64,000 bases of DNA from Reticulitermes speratus (GCA_021186555.1 JAJKFL010000031.1:20614487-20678486); one strand, 5' to 3'; positions 11,047 to 22,475 are shown, counted from the stretch's first letter. The notes: generated by a model from the sequence alone, not told the origin. Numbers and translations are program-made.

Positions 11047-11058
11047 AGATCTAGTCTG

Positions 11059-11726
11059 CAATAAATAGCATGTGGTTACCTAGAGATGTTATACCGATGA
11101 ATGTGGCACTTTTTATGCAGCATTACGTCATCTCGTGAAAACTAGCGCAGACGGATAGGACAAAAGACAAGAAGGTGGGTAGGTAAACGTGTTTTATAGC
11201 AGGCCTGTATTGATAGTCAATAGATATACGTTTAAAGATCGCAGTTGGCACAAAGGTATTTATTAATTAATATATTAGTGAAGTAAGTGCAACTTCGTGA
11301 TGTTGGAAATTGAATATTTTTCGAAATACATACATGTTGGCGTGAAGGTGGTTCACTGAATATCCTAAAATGTGGCTAAACTATAAATATCTTTATTAAT
11401 AAATACTTCTGTTCCGACTGTACTCTTTATAATTTTATATACTCAGTACAGGCACAACACAACGGGGCGTACCAATTAAGACAACTATATACCACTATTA
11501 ATGTTTGGATTTGATTCGTTTCTAAATGAATATTTGGTAAAATATTGTGAATGTCATCTGTTGTCTTTATACTCGCTAACAGTCGCTGGAAGCCATGCGT
11601 GCTGTTTCGCTTTCACATCGTTTGTAATGTGTCATGGACTTCAGGGCAGCGATGTTGACATAACTCGGTGTGCAATGGTGTGGGTCCTGAGGGAACAGTG
11701 GAACTGGCATACGAGTATATACCTTA
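11059..11726. other. Unrecognised AT-rich sequence
   Basis: No repeat or gene recognised. Confidence 0.5.
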
Positions 11727-12128
11727 CTTTTTTTTTCCATGACGCAACAGTCCCTAGTGGACCAGAGCCTCCTCATTCTCGAGGCTTCACGATCACACAC
11801 TTTAGAGACACCACACACGGTAGGACTCCTCTGGACGAGTGACCAGCCCGTCGCAGAGACCTCTACCTGACATCACACAACACTCACAACAGACAGACAT
11901 CCATGCCCCCGGTGGGATTTTTTTTTGCCTGTCCGGGGTTTTTCCCCTTTGATCCATTTTTGTACTGTTTAAATCCTTTCGTCCTTCATGTCACTTTACG
12001 TTCTATATTACCGTCCTTACGACAAACACAACACAAACATCCATGCCCCCGGTGGGATTCGAACCCACAATCCCAGTAAGCGAACGGCCGCAGACCTACG
12101 TCTTAGACCGCGCGGCCACTGGGATCGG
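11727..12128 (-). mobile_element. tRNA-SINE family A, long composite form
   Basis: The tRNA-like head is at the right end on the minus strand, with box B GGTTCGAATCCC. The body ends in a T-run at 11727 (poly(A) on the minus strand). It contains the segment of about 140 bp that defines the long form, bounded by two copies of ACATCCATGCCCCCGGTGGGA (11897-11917 and 12037-12057) and a run of 9 T. No convincing target-site duplication is visible. Confidence 0.88.
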
Positions 12129-12349
12129 CTTCCTAACAAATACTCTGCTTTTAATAACGAAATGTAATTGTTATTTTCTTATTCAGTACAATACTATATT
12201 CAATGTTATCCTCCTATGTTCACTTGTCTCCTAAGCAAGTGGCTTTGTCACTGCACGTTTTTCGACTAAAATTTCATCTTTACGTAAGTTGTGATGAGTG
12301 TTTTTGGTGGGTACCGGGGGATCTTTTCCTAGAAGTACAGCTGCCAGAG

Positions 12350-12460
12350 TTTGAAGTTGACTACTCGCTTTAATGTGGTGCCGAGGTTAGGATTGAGTGG
12401 AGCTATACCTTCACTCCCCATATCCCTTTGTGGCGTACGCAGGGACAAATCTATCTTTAT
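12350..12460 (+). repeat. 3' fragment of tRNA-SINE family C
   Basis: It holds GAAGTTGACTACTC, a GCCGAGGTTAGGATTGAGTG block, GGAGCTATACCTTCACTCCC and GTGGCGTACGCAGGGACAA, which match the family 3' half. The head is missing. Confidence 0.6.
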
Positions 12461-12475
12461 TTTGAGTAGCGTTAA

Positions 12476-13382
12476 CGGTCGATGTGTTGCCAACAACCAA
12501 GCATATTTCCAAATTCCACAAATTAGCCGTTTACTCTTGTCAGTAGCGTGGCCCCTTAGTTGGCAGCTCACAGCACGCAGTTGTCATGATGGCACTCCGC
12601 ACACCGCTTGTTTCACTGACGTCCACACTTAAGCAGGTGCTTGCCGAGCGCTTGGGGCTAAAGCCGTGTAATAATTAACCGGCCTCGGCCAGTCAAACAT
12701 TAACGCCTGTAAGCTTTTTGTTCGGAAATCATTATTACGTACTCGTAGCGACAAATAAGTGAAATCTAGAAAACAGCCTGCCGCATTTCTTGCGTCACGT
12801 CTTTGCTTTTGATAACCCGCTGCTTCTTTTATGCCCTAGGACATTCTCGGCTTAGTTCTTTCCAGACGCTGTGTGTGGTCTTTCTGCGTGCCCCTCCTCC
12901 TTATAATATTCTAGGATGTGCATAACATTAATAACACGTTAAGAAATTGCAGAGTAAACTCACGTATCCCTTCACGCTATTCTGCTTGTCCACGTTTTTG
13001 AATGTAGCATTCCAATTAGGATTGCTACACGACCTTGAATCTTGAGCAGTCCTAGCATGTAATTTCGGCAGTTGTGTTTTATTCTTGCCTTTCATCTCGT
13101 CACTCATCATTGCCTCTTTTACCGCGATGTAATCTTAAAGCAATAGAAGACCTGGTTACGGAGCGTCCATACTGTTGTGCCGATTGTTGTATCTCATTGG
13201 TTACTATGCCAAATACTTATAATGCTTTGTACTGCATGTTTTGTGTTGTGTTTTTGTTATGTGCTTGGATTAATTATTCGATATCCTATTATCACTTTGA
13301 CAAAATGTTAGTTCTATGGAATGCGTAACGGCTGTGTGTGTGTCTGTATATATATGTGAAAATATTTATGTATTAAAGCGGA
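12476..13382. other. Unrecognised sequence
   Basis: Nothing recognised. The 93-codon frame at 12351-12632 overlaps the SINE fragment and is not a gene. Confidence 0.5.
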
Positions 13383-13985
13383 TTGGATTCGGGAAATGCT
13401 TGTTATCGTTCGGTGCAGGATCTTCTGTCTTCCAGTTTGCTATCCAAAAATACAAAGAGTAAGATACACAGAACTATAATTTTGCCTGTTGTTTTGTATG
13501 GGTGTGAAATTTGGTCTCTCACACTGAGGGAAGAACATAGGCTGAGGGTGTTCGAGAATAGGGTGCTGAGGAGGATATTTGGGCCTAAGAGGGACGAGGT
13601 AACAGGGGAGTGGAGAAGACTACATAACGAGGAACTTAATGATCTGTACTCATCACCAAATATTATTCGGGTGATCAAATCAAGAATGAGGTGGGCGGGA
13701 CATTTAGCACGTATGGGGAGGGGAGAGGTGCCTACAGGATTTTGGTGGGGGGACCTGAGGGAAGGAGGCGGCTTGGAAGACCCAGGCTTAGATTGGAGGA
13801 TAATATTAAAATGGATCTTCAAAAAGTGGGATGGGGGGCATGGACTGGATTGATGTGGTTCAGAATAGGGACAGTGGTGAGCTCTTGTGAATACGGTAAT
13901 GAACCTTCGGGTTCCATAAAATGCGGGGAATTTCTTGACTAGCTGAGGACCTGTTAGCTCTCAAGAAGGACTCTGCTCCATGGAG
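13383..13985 (+). pseudogene. 5'-truncated non-LTR retrotransposon (RT C-terminus), frameshifted
   Basis: The first frame encodes the C-terminal part of a LINE reverse transcriptase: LPVVLYGCE, then [31 protein letters not shown] and [12 protein letters not shown]. Near 13725 the family reading moves to another frame and continues with [12 protein letters not shown] and [14 protein letters not shown] to about 13943. The copy therefore has a frameshift and no endonuclease or catalytic RT core. It ends at CTGCTCCATGGAGTT, beside a tetranucleotide array. The clade (RTE or another insect LINE) cannot be fixed from this part. Non-functional. Confidence 0.85.
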
Positions 13986-14111
13986 TTATGTATTTATGTA
14001 TGTATGTATGTATGTATGTATTTGTGTGTGTACGTATGTATTTATGTATATATGTATGAATGTAGATGTGTATGTATGTATGTATGTATGTATGTATGTA
14101 GATGTGTATGT
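13986..14111 (+). repeat. (ATGT)n array at the LINE 3' end
   Basis: An imperfect ATGT array directly abuts the LINE 3' end. Sister copies have AACT or CAGT repeats at the same place, so the array probably arose as the LINE tail. Confidence 0.9.
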
Positions 14112-14489
14112 AACTACATTCTACATAAGCGAACTGCAATAAAAATCCTTCGCCCAGCATTTCTTAAAATGAATCGAAAGGGATTGAACAAATCACTAAT
14201 GTTTATGTAGGCCTATCACGCACCTTGAATAAGACCTTAACACTTGTTACCGAAGGTGTATGAACGTTTATGTTTAACAAGCTTCGTGTTATGTAATGCA
14301 GACAACATGCAGATATTTACTCACAAGTGGCAGTAGGCGTTTGTTTAATCTGGTTACTTTGGGAAGGAAACGGTATGAACTCTGTCAAAGGTTTTGGATC
14401 TGAGCTTTTCACGTCTGTGAAATGTAAGCTAATGGTCTTCTGGTATATGATACTGTTAAGAGGCACCCAATGTTCGGAGCAGAATGTTG
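14112..14489. other. Unrecognised sequence
   Basis: No feature assigned. Confidence 0.5.
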
Positions 14490-14600
14490 TCTCTGTCTTC
14501 AGGACATAAGTTTTGAAGACAGAGGCAGCAGTTCCCTCCGAAACATTCGTAACCACCTATGACAGTACACGGTGACACAAGCCAGAAGACCAGAACTTTG
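14490..14600 (+). repeat. Decayed retroelement terminus, family 2
   Basis: TTTTGAAGACAG, a possible GAGG/CCTC stem, CCGAAACATTCGTAACC, then a CGGTGACACAAGCCAGAAGA end block follow the order of 31722-31860. Box I has T in place of its first C, so a working ribozyme is unlikely. Confidence 0.45.
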
Positions 14601-15189
14601 GCCGAAAGTCTGCAACTGTAAGGCCCTTTTCCTTTGTCCTTATTAATTAATGCATTAAATCCCAGTGGTTAGTGTGTGTACCTCCAGGTTTTAACACTAA
14701 AATTGTTAATTTTGTTCACACAGTGTTTCTATGATTCTTATTATTCCGATTCTGACAATAAACGCCATTATATCCCCATACAGTACATATAATTAGATTA
14801 AATTTGGTCTTCCCAGTATTAACAAAGGCGGTGAATCAGACTGCTGTGTTATTACATACACTTAACACCTAATCGTGCAGTTTGTTCAAAGGCCGTGAAA
14901 CCTATCTACTCCGTGAATCAATAGCGACATCTCAATGCGTGTCACTGACGATGCAACTATATTTTTTGAAGGCGTGCTGATGTAAATTCTACTTACCTCT
15001 TCCAATGAAATTTCTAATTAATTATTTTTAAATTTCTAATCCCATGGTCCGACTAAGCTACAGGCTTCATAATTCAGGATTCCAATATCAGCAGAGACAA
15101 GAGAGTTTTGTCCTCTCGAAAACGTCAAAAATCGTATCTGAGGCACACCGAGTCTCCTGTTCACTATATACAGAATGTTATTTCCCCAG
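14601..15189. other. Unrecognised AT-rich sequence
   Basis: No repeat or gene recognised. Confidence 0.5.
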
Positions 15190-15312
15190 AAGTAAAGCGA
15201 TCGAGTCGTGAAGTTGATCAGTCACCTCCATCTAATTCTGAAGTTAAGAATGAATGGAGTTATACTTCCATTCCCTTATAAGCCTTCGTGACATGTGCGG
15301 GGACAGCTTCAC
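15190..15312 (+). repeat. 3' fragment of tRNA-SINE family C
   Basis: AGTAAAGCGATCGAGTCGTG, CACCTCCATCTAATTCTG, AAGAATGAATGGAGTTATAC and CCTTCGTGACATGTGCGGGG follow the family order. It overlaps the end of the minus-strand frame at 15244-15669, so that frame's C-terminus is repeat-derived. Confidence 0.6.
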
Positions 15313-15669
15313 GTTCTCTTCTATGGTCCCCGATTGATTCTGAAAAACCATGGATTCTTTTTGGTTTTGGAAATGTAAATGCAGAAGTCTGAGCCCTAAT
15401 TTCATGCAACTTCTTGCATGTTTCTCTGATGTAATGTTAGTAATTCTTCCTGTCCACCCAGCAAGACAGACCACATCCTGGGAATGACAATTGGATCGAT
15501 CACAAGTCTTTGTCTCCGTTGGGCGTGTCGGGTTGCAGTCCCCTTGGGAATCTAACGGGTTACCTTTTGTGGCGAGAACGGGGCGTTTTGCATGACAAAA
15601 GAAGGGAAGAAATATACTAGTTTGTGACCCTGACCTAATGCCACTTTTTATTTTAAAAATTTCAAACAT
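15244..15669 (-). other. Open frame with a thrombospondin-1-like cysteine pattern (possible exon relic)
   Basis: 141 codons, minus strand. The middle reads GDCNPTRPTETKTCDRSNC. Its spacing C-x3-RP-x5-C-x4-C resembles the C-terminal half of TSP1 repeats in ADAMTS or papilin-type proteins. The upstream R-x-V-x-C position has A instead of C, the tryptophan half is absent, and the last codons lie in a SINE fragment. No convincing splice sites were found. It may be an exon fragment, a pseudogene piece or chance. Confidence 0.2.
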
Positions 15670-16798
15670 TACGAATAAAAGAACTGGTAATTGAAAACAG
15701 GTGGGGCATTTCGCAGATGTTTTAATGTTGCTACTGCAAGTGAGTAAAGGATACCTTATCAGCTTGTGTCTTAATGTAACTGGAGTTTTAGTACTGTTTT
15801 AAAAAGTTTACAATATCGTAGAAGGTCACAAACAAGCACGATTCATGTCCTGTCATCGTCAGACACTGCAGAATAGCCGACATGGTTCAGTCGATAAAGA
15901 GGCTGGTTACGGAGACGAAGACCTGCTAAAGCACCGGAACTTTTCCTCTACCACTAAGCACTTACCGTGTATAGTGCTCATTAAAGCTCCTTGGCACTGA
16001 GTCGAGGGAGCTCATTTTGGGGCTGTGGCGGCCGGAGTGTAATTCAGCTTTTTGTAACGCTACGTTTAATATGGTGTTAGGCACATAGATACGTTATTTT
16101 CTTCGTATTTACCAGACACTAGGAGGCATTTAATGTCTACGGCAGTGTTCTCATTTTTGTCCCTGGCTTTTTAAGTCTTGGCATGCATTACATCAATAAA
16201 TACAAATATTAATTCATATTCATATTTATATACTACTTGTAACTCTTCAAATCATAGTTGTTATTATAGAAGGTTACTGGAAAGTAAATGCGTAATGTTA
16301 AATGGTTGTGTCTCTCTTTCGGAATGCCATATTGATACAATTCTTGGGCCAGTTTAAAGCCCATAAACTCAGCACAGGCCCCAGCATTTTGCACGCACTT
16401 CTGAAACTTGAAAGACACAGACCAACCGTCAGGATTAAGTTTCTCCGTGACTTTCCGCGGTCCTGAAGATGGTGCCGAATTCCACGTTGCACTGCGTTCT
16501 TCTCGGTCAGCCCTCCCAATATTAACGTAAATAGTTCCGCCCAAACGAAGCCCTCAAAGTGGTATAAAAATTTCGTCAGTTTCAGCCGTCCAGATACAAA
16601 ATTCAAAATTCGTATTCTCATCTTCATTCCTCTGCTGCATACTCAGTCTACTTCCCATCACCTTACGTTCGTCGCTCCCACAACGCGCTACCTATCCTGC
16701 ACTTTACCAGAAGACGAAAGGGTACAGCCTCGAAATTGTCACAGCATTAAATGTGCTGTTCTTCCCTTCCCACAGTAGGTAGTGTCTCTTAGTGCCCA
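15670..16798. other. Mostly unrecognised; possible SINE head relic
   Basis: A tRNA-like start (ATGGTTCAGTCGATAAAG, near 15895) may be a decayed SINE. Two overlapping minus-strand frames at 16233-16627 carry no known domain. Confidence 0.35.
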
Positions 16799-16814
16799 TG
16801 CCGCCTCGTCTTCT

Positions 16815-17370
16815 AACTAACTAACTAACTAACTAACTCCATGAAGCAGAGTCCTTGAGAAGCTAGCAGGTCCTCAGCTAGTCAAGAAATTCCCCGCATT
16901 TTATGGAACCCGAAGGTTCATTACCGAATTCACAACAGCCCGCCACCTGTCATTATCCTGAGCCATATCAATCCAGTCCATGCCCCCCATCCCACTTGAT
17001 CCATTTTAATATTATCCTCCCATCTACGTCTGGGTCTTCTAAGTGGTCTCCTTCTAATAGTCTCCCCACCAAAATTCTGTATGCACCTCTCCCCTCCCCC
17101 ATACGTGCTACATGCCCCGCCCACCTCATTCTTCTTGATTTGATTACCCGAATAATATTTGGTGATGAGTACAGATCATTAAGTTCCTCGTTATGTAGTC
17201 TTCTCCACTACCCTGTTACCTCGTCCCTCTTAGGCCCAAATATCCTTCTCAGCACCCTATTCTCGAACACCCTCGGCCTATGTTCGTTCCTCAGTTTGAG
17301 AGACCAAGTTTCACACCCATACAAACAACAGGCAAAATTATAGTTTTGTATATCTTAATCTTTGTATTTT
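16815..17370 (-). mobile_element. 5'-truncated LINE copy with target-site duplication
   Basis: The same LINE as 13383-13985, inverted. The 3' end is an (AACT)n array at 16815-16841. The minus-strand coding remnant includes [20 protein letters not shown]. The body reads back to the VVLYGCE region and stops at 17370, so it is strongly 5'-truncated. A perfect 16-bp direct repeat TGCCGCCTCGTCTTCT (16799-16814 and 17371-17386) defines the insertion. Frames are broken. Confidence 0.88.
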
Positions 17371-17386
17371 TGCCGCCTCGTCTTCT

Positions 17387-18770
17387 TCTGACATTAAATT
17401 CATCGTTTTGGAAAGACAATTATAATTTGAATTCTCTTCTTCAATCGATGTTAATTGATACAGGAAGTAACACGTGCATCAGATACCATTAGCGAATTGC
17501 ATACCTCTGAACATCTAGAATTCTCTCTAGAAAAGGATTACGTCCTGTTTCTACGAACTTTTTTTTTAAGTATGAAGAAATTTCGTTTTAGATGAGTAAG
17601 ACTCTGATAGTGTCGACTTGACTTGCGTCTCAGACGTCGTCTGCTTCTCAAAAAGTGACAGCACGTGGACTGAACACCGAGGAAAGATGCCTTTACAGGA
17701 ACTACGTCGTCTGTCTTCTCTGTGGGTTACTTAGGTGCCTGTGTAGTTTGAAATGTAGACCATCACTTTATGGCCTTCCTTCTAGGGTTACCTGTGAGGC
17801 GGCGAGGGCCGTCAAGAGCTGTTATAAAATATGGCAACAAAAACTGAGCTTCAGAGATGTTTCATTTAAGTCTGTTTAGGATAAAAACAGTATTCACTTG
17901 GCATCTACACGGTTTCGTGGAAATGCTGCAAACCAATGTTGTAACTTTATGTAAAGTCTGAAATTATGAGACATGCGTGTCTGATGTCAAAGCGACCGCT
18001 CACAGCATTTTGTTCTTTGTCTTTTGTTTATCATATTATATAATGTGTTTCCAGAAACTCGAACTTTATGATTGTGCTGTTACGGAAATAAAAATAAGAG
18101 AGGAAGGAAGTCCTTTCACCGATTTTCAGAAACAAACATAAATAAATATGGAAATTATTGGACACATTGTCTTCATTACTGCTTTGGGAGGTCTTTGTTC
18201 TACCCTGAAACTAGGTATTTCGAGCAATGTATTCAGGAAACCAATTTCGATACATAAATGTACGTTTCTATAACTCAACTCATTAATTCGTTAGCATAAA
18301 TTCCAGTGTTACAAAACAGGGTATTAACTCAAGTAAATAGGGCTCTGACGATGGTGTATCACTTACTGAAGTAATCTTTCTTTTGAATCTGTCCTTCGTG
18401 TATTTTTCAATGAAGTACGATGGACAGAGTCTAAAACAAGAAGACCACTTGATTCAGATTATTAACATTTTCGTACTTATGCGATTGATTGCACTGGTAA
18501 AGTCTGTGCGGATGATAACTCTTAGTCCTGGGAACTGCATGTTTAATCTTACATAGAAATATTTGCTAGTACTTCTAGGCTCTTTACCGGCAGTCCCTTA
18601 AGATATGATTGGCGATAATCGACCCTTACACTGCGATCCCCACGACGTATTGTACAGCCTGTTTGTTGTTCTGCGCATCGAAATGATCTTATTGTTGTAT
18701 ATACTCATTACTTATAATAGACACTTGGCTCATAAAGTGAAATTAACCGGACAAAAGGAGAACTAAGCAT
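17387..18770. other. Unrecognised sequence
   Basis: AT-rich, no recognised repeat. Open frames of up to 74 codons are featureless. Confidence 0.5.
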
Positions 18771-18779
18771 TAAACTTAT

Positions 18780-18875
18780 AATTAATATATTAACCAACTT
18801 ATGCACTTAATAAAATACATTCAGAAATATAAAACTCCTACATGTTTCGGCACCGAAACTGTTTTTAAGGTTGGT
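18780..18875 (-). repeat. Decayed Penelope-like terminal repeat, family 1
   Basis: An ACCAACTTATGCACTTAAT end block is followed about 40 bp later by CTCCTACATGTTTCGGC, as in other copies. Box I is lost (CTTAAAA in place of CTGANGA on the minus strand), so no ribozyme is expected. Confidence 0.5.
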
Positions 18876-19034
18876 GTGTTAATGCTCTTTCACAATTCTT
18901 ATATATCGGTTTGCTGCGCACGATGAATTAGGCGTGAATTCTAAGTTTTCGTTGCGGAATGTTTAAGGTTTCTCATGCAGCTAACATTCAGATTCTCTCG
19001 AACGGTTTCATTAAGGACATTTCTAATACAGTTT

Positions 19035-19272
19035 TTCTCGGGTTCGATCCCGGCTCAGTCCATGTGGCCTTTGTGGTGGACAAAGTGGCACTCGGACAGG
19101 TTTTTCCCCCGAGTACTTCGGTTTTCCCCTGTCAATTTCATTCCACCGGTACTCCATTACACGGAAAAACGAAAAAAACTATTCATCTTCATCACAGGGT
19201 TACACAATAAGCCTCAAGGCTGCGGTGCGTCCGTAACATCTGCTGCGGGGCCCTTCACCACAAATAAAAATA
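19035..19272 (+). mobile_element. tRNA-SINE family D, head-truncated
   Basis: It begins at box B (GGGTTCGATCCCGG), so the A-box half is missing. The body has TGGACAAAGTGGCACTCGG and CGAGTACTTCGGTTTTCCCC, and a tail with a near-perfect hairpin (GCTGCGG, TGCGT loop, CCGTAAC) and CTGCTGCGGGGCCCTTCACC. The sister copy at 27484-27731 keeps the head. Confidence 0.8.
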
Positions 19273-19611
19273 CAGTTTTACCAAGAACCTAAAATAGCTT
19301 AGATTGAACGATCAGCAGGTGGACATAAGGGTGAAATGTCAACTAACATGGTGATAGCAACCAGATGTGTGTGGTCAGAAGGCGTCTATCGCCCGATAGA
19401 ACGAAGATTTTTAACAAAATTCGCGTTTGAGATAACCGCTACTCCGATAAAGACTTCCCTGAGCAGCGCGTATATATTTACACCGCAGTTTAGCGACCTA
19501 TTAAAATCTGTATGAGGTTATAATTGTTTATTAAATTCGGGATAATCTTTCACTTCAGAACCTTTTGTCTTCCCTTCTACTAAGTCCTGAGGGATTTAAA
19601 TATAAAAATAG
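19273..19611. other. Unrecognised sequence
   Basis: No feature assigned. Confidence 0.5.
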
Positions 19612-19860
19612 GGTAGTTTTCCCGTTGTTTTATGTAGGAGTGAAACTTGATCTCTGACTAAAGGAAAAACATAGTGTGAAGGCATCTGAGAAGAGTGGGC
19701 TGAGGAAATATTTGGACCTAAGGCGATTGAAGTAAGAAGAATGTGGAGAACTCAGTATATTGCGGAAACTCATAATTTGTACCTGTGACCAAATATGATA
19801 AGATCGATGAAAATAAAGATGCCGTGATCGGCGGACATTTAAGACACATGGGAGAATAAT
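19612..19860 (+). pseudogene. Old LINE reverse transcriptase remnant
   Basis: Translation with frame changes gives VLYVGVKLDL, KHSVKASEKSGLRKYLDL and a block like the WAGHLARMG region of 13383-13985. Several stops and frameshifts are present. It is older than the other copies. Confidence 0.6.
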
Positions 19861-21240
19861 AAAAAATGAATAGGAAACCTCGACACTTTCGGCATTAGAA
19901 ATTAGGAGAATATTTTTGCAATTTGTAACGTTACCTGACAGCTCAAAAACTTTCAACGTAACTATACACTGAACCGCAATTGATATACGTTGTTTATTAG
20001 TTGGTAATATGGATTGATGGAAACCAGGAAACGTTGTATGGGGAACTGATTTAAAACTGTGAAGTAATTTGTGGAAAGATGCTGAGGCAAATTTGGGAGG
20101 TTCTGTAAGCTGCCGTAATCAGGCAGGTTACGACTGCCGTCTTGTGTGACTGCAGTGTCCCAAGTATCTGAAGGCTACGCACAGCGTTCCCTAAGTCACC
20201 AAAATCATTTTTAACGTTCACGCAATAACAACGTGTTACTCTCATTGGCTACGTTTCCATCCTGTCACTATCGTCATCAGGCCCTAAGTATCTGACATGA
20301 ATTCCATATCGCTTCTTACAAAATGTTCTTCGCTTTCGGAAACAACGTATTAGTAGATTAAATATTAAAATGCTAAGTATGTAAGTGTTGAAAATTGATC
20401 GGAAATTGAACACTTAATAATTTAGTTTATTAAGAATTAATGAAATGTATTTTCAATGTTTTCATCTACTTAATGGATAAACTGGGGCATTTGTTGATCT
20501 TTAACTAACTTGTCTACTTATGCCGTCGTTCTACATTTTGAATTACTGCTGTAAATATGTTTATTTACCTATTACGCAACAGATCCAGACAAGCGGCACG
20601 GTTCGTTATTCTTTCATTGCGCCGCACTTTATACTTGACGTTGAATGTAATTTCCTTCGTGCCACCTTTTTCAGTGACAAGCAGGCGTACTGTAAACTAA
20701 TCAAGTGAATTTTATAAAGATGGGTGAAAGTTATTCTTCCGTTTGTGATGTCCTTCACAACTTCCAAACTGTCAGTAGTGTATTTTTATTTGTTAAATGT
20801 TTTTGGGCACCAGTGTTCTGATCCAGATGACCAATACTGGGCAGAATCTGGAATTGAATTGCTTTGGTCTGTAGCAGTGCCGTTCCAATAATTCGATCAA
20901 TTAAAACTGTAAACTCTCTCGTGTACGGTTTGTCACTGACCAGAAGTCAGCAACAACTGGCCGCATACGTGTGAAGGACTCTTCAGTTGCAATTGAAACT
21001 ACTGTAGCAGTCATAGCTGTAGGCCTGCCATTTTCAGCCATAATTGCTGAAACTAAACAGAAATATGCTCATATAATAGTTGTGCCTGGTGTTTCTCCGC
21101 CAATGGAAATGGTTCAGAGTAGAGTATCACGCAGCGATGCCAATATTTACATATTGACTGGTTGATATGTCAGTGACGTAATCAAAGGCACTGTTTAGGA
21201 ATGATGGGCCGACACAACGTATGTTTGTGAACATTTAATT
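19861..21240. other. Unrecognised sequence
   Basis: No gene seen. The 64-codon frame at 20971-21165 has no known family. Confidence 0.5.
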
Positions 21241-21244
21241 CGGC

Positions 21245-21435
21245 CGTATACGTCAGAAGGAAACAAGCAGAAGAATGGAAAGGAGGAAAGAAATATAGAA
21301 TTGGAGAAAGAAGAAAGAGAAGTGAAACACAACACGAAAGAAAGAAAAGAAAATTAATGAAAATGGAATGTAAACAAAAAGACAAAGAAGCAACTGGAAA
21401 GGACAAAGGAAAGAAGACGAGAAAGAAAGACAATC
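21245..21435 (+). repeat. Purine-rich tract
   Basis: About 190 bp made almost wholly of GAA/AAG/GGA runs. It produces a Lys/Glu frame on plus and a Phe/Leu/Ser frame on minus. It may form unusual helical structure. Not coding. Confidence 0.7.
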
Positions 21436-21795
21436 CTGCAGAATACCTTACAATATTATGCATATGCCCTGTAACACCATATGTTTTGTGCTATCATTTA
21501 TTGCAGTTCCAAATAATACCTCATCTTCGTGCGAGTAACACTGCTGAAAACCACTCAAAGCTGACTGCTCTTACCTTCATAGTTTTAGTGCTGTGATTTT
21601 ATTGACTTTATCAAGCTTAATGTAACTTAATTAGCTGCAGATGCCACTACGGTAAAGCAGGCACTACGTAATTTGTTACACTTATGCTAAACATGTAGAA
21701 TTTTATACACATTTCACGAGATTTTATACTTCCTAATTTAGCTGCAGAATAATTACGAGTACTATTTTAATGTATTATACTTTAGTAAGTTTTAA
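21436..21795. other. Unrecognised AT-rich sequence
   Basis: No feature assigned. Confidence 0.5.
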
Positions 21796-21799
21796 ATAT

Positions 21800-21910
21800 T
21801 GGTGTATAGACTCCCTGAAGATGGCGGATTTCCGCCGAAACATGTAGGAGTAAACGAAGAAATGTATTGTTATGTATATTAGTTGTGCGTATGTCGGTTT
21901 TGTAAATGAA
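21800..21910 (+). mobile_element. Solitary Penelope-like terminal repeat, family 1
   Basis: The hammerhead-like motif at 21810-21851 is followed after about 40 bp by TTGTGCGTATGTCGGTTTTG, a diverged form of the GTGCATNNGTTGG end block. I did not find a partner repeat. Confidence 0.55.
21810..21851 (+). ncRNA. Best-formed hammerhead-like motif in the window
   Basis: Stem I ACTCC (21810-21814) pairs with GGAGT (21847-21851). Box I CTGAAGA is at 21815-21821, with one extra T at 21822. Stem II is GGCGG (21823-21827) with CCGCC (21832-21836). Box II GAAA is at 21837-21840. The palindrome ACATGT (21840-21845) would be stem III, formed between two molecules or as a 2-bp hairpin. The predicted cleavage is after A21846. 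Confidence 0.65.
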
Positions 21911-22461
21911 TAATTAATGTAATTTATTGTGACAAAATACTGAATTACGACAAATGTGCTGTTTAATTTGTCGATTAATTTATTGATGGTGAATTGCTAA
22001 CTTGTTGAATGCCCAAATCCAGACCAATGTTCTGCGTACATGGGAACAATTCAGACTAAATTATTATTCGCGTTTTCTGTGAACGTGTGTCAGATTGACG
22101 TGGGGCGTGGAGGAAACACCGCGGAGACAGCCATCGTACTGTTGGCCTTCTTTTAAAATTAATATTCTGACCTCGAGAGAGGAAGGTCCAAGTTATTTTG
22201 TGACTCTAAGGTTCACGATATTCCTGTGTATCTATCCTGTCCGCAAGGGGAATGGCCCATTGATTTTGCCTTCACGAAGTAAACATACATATTTTTCACT
22301 TAATCAAAACCTCTTCCTTTCTTCCCTTATTTTCTACAAAGCTTACTTGAAAGACTTTTCACATCATTAAAAAAGTTTCACTGGAGATGAACGTAGAAAT
22401 ACGTATGGATGTTCCTGGAAAGTAGGCCTGCCCGTTGCTTTTGTTTCAGTTTAACCAAAAT
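21911..22461. other. Unrecognised sequence
   Basis: AT-rich, nothing assigned. Confidence 0.5.
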
Positions 22462-22475
22462 AGAGATAGCCGGAC

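Noticed and set aside
13403-13822. 139-codon minus-strand frame opposite the LINE
   Set aside because: It is antisense to a clear reverse transcriptase reading; a shadow frame.
16903-17343. 146-codon plus-strand frame
   Set aside because: It is antisense to the inverted LINE copy; a shadow frame.
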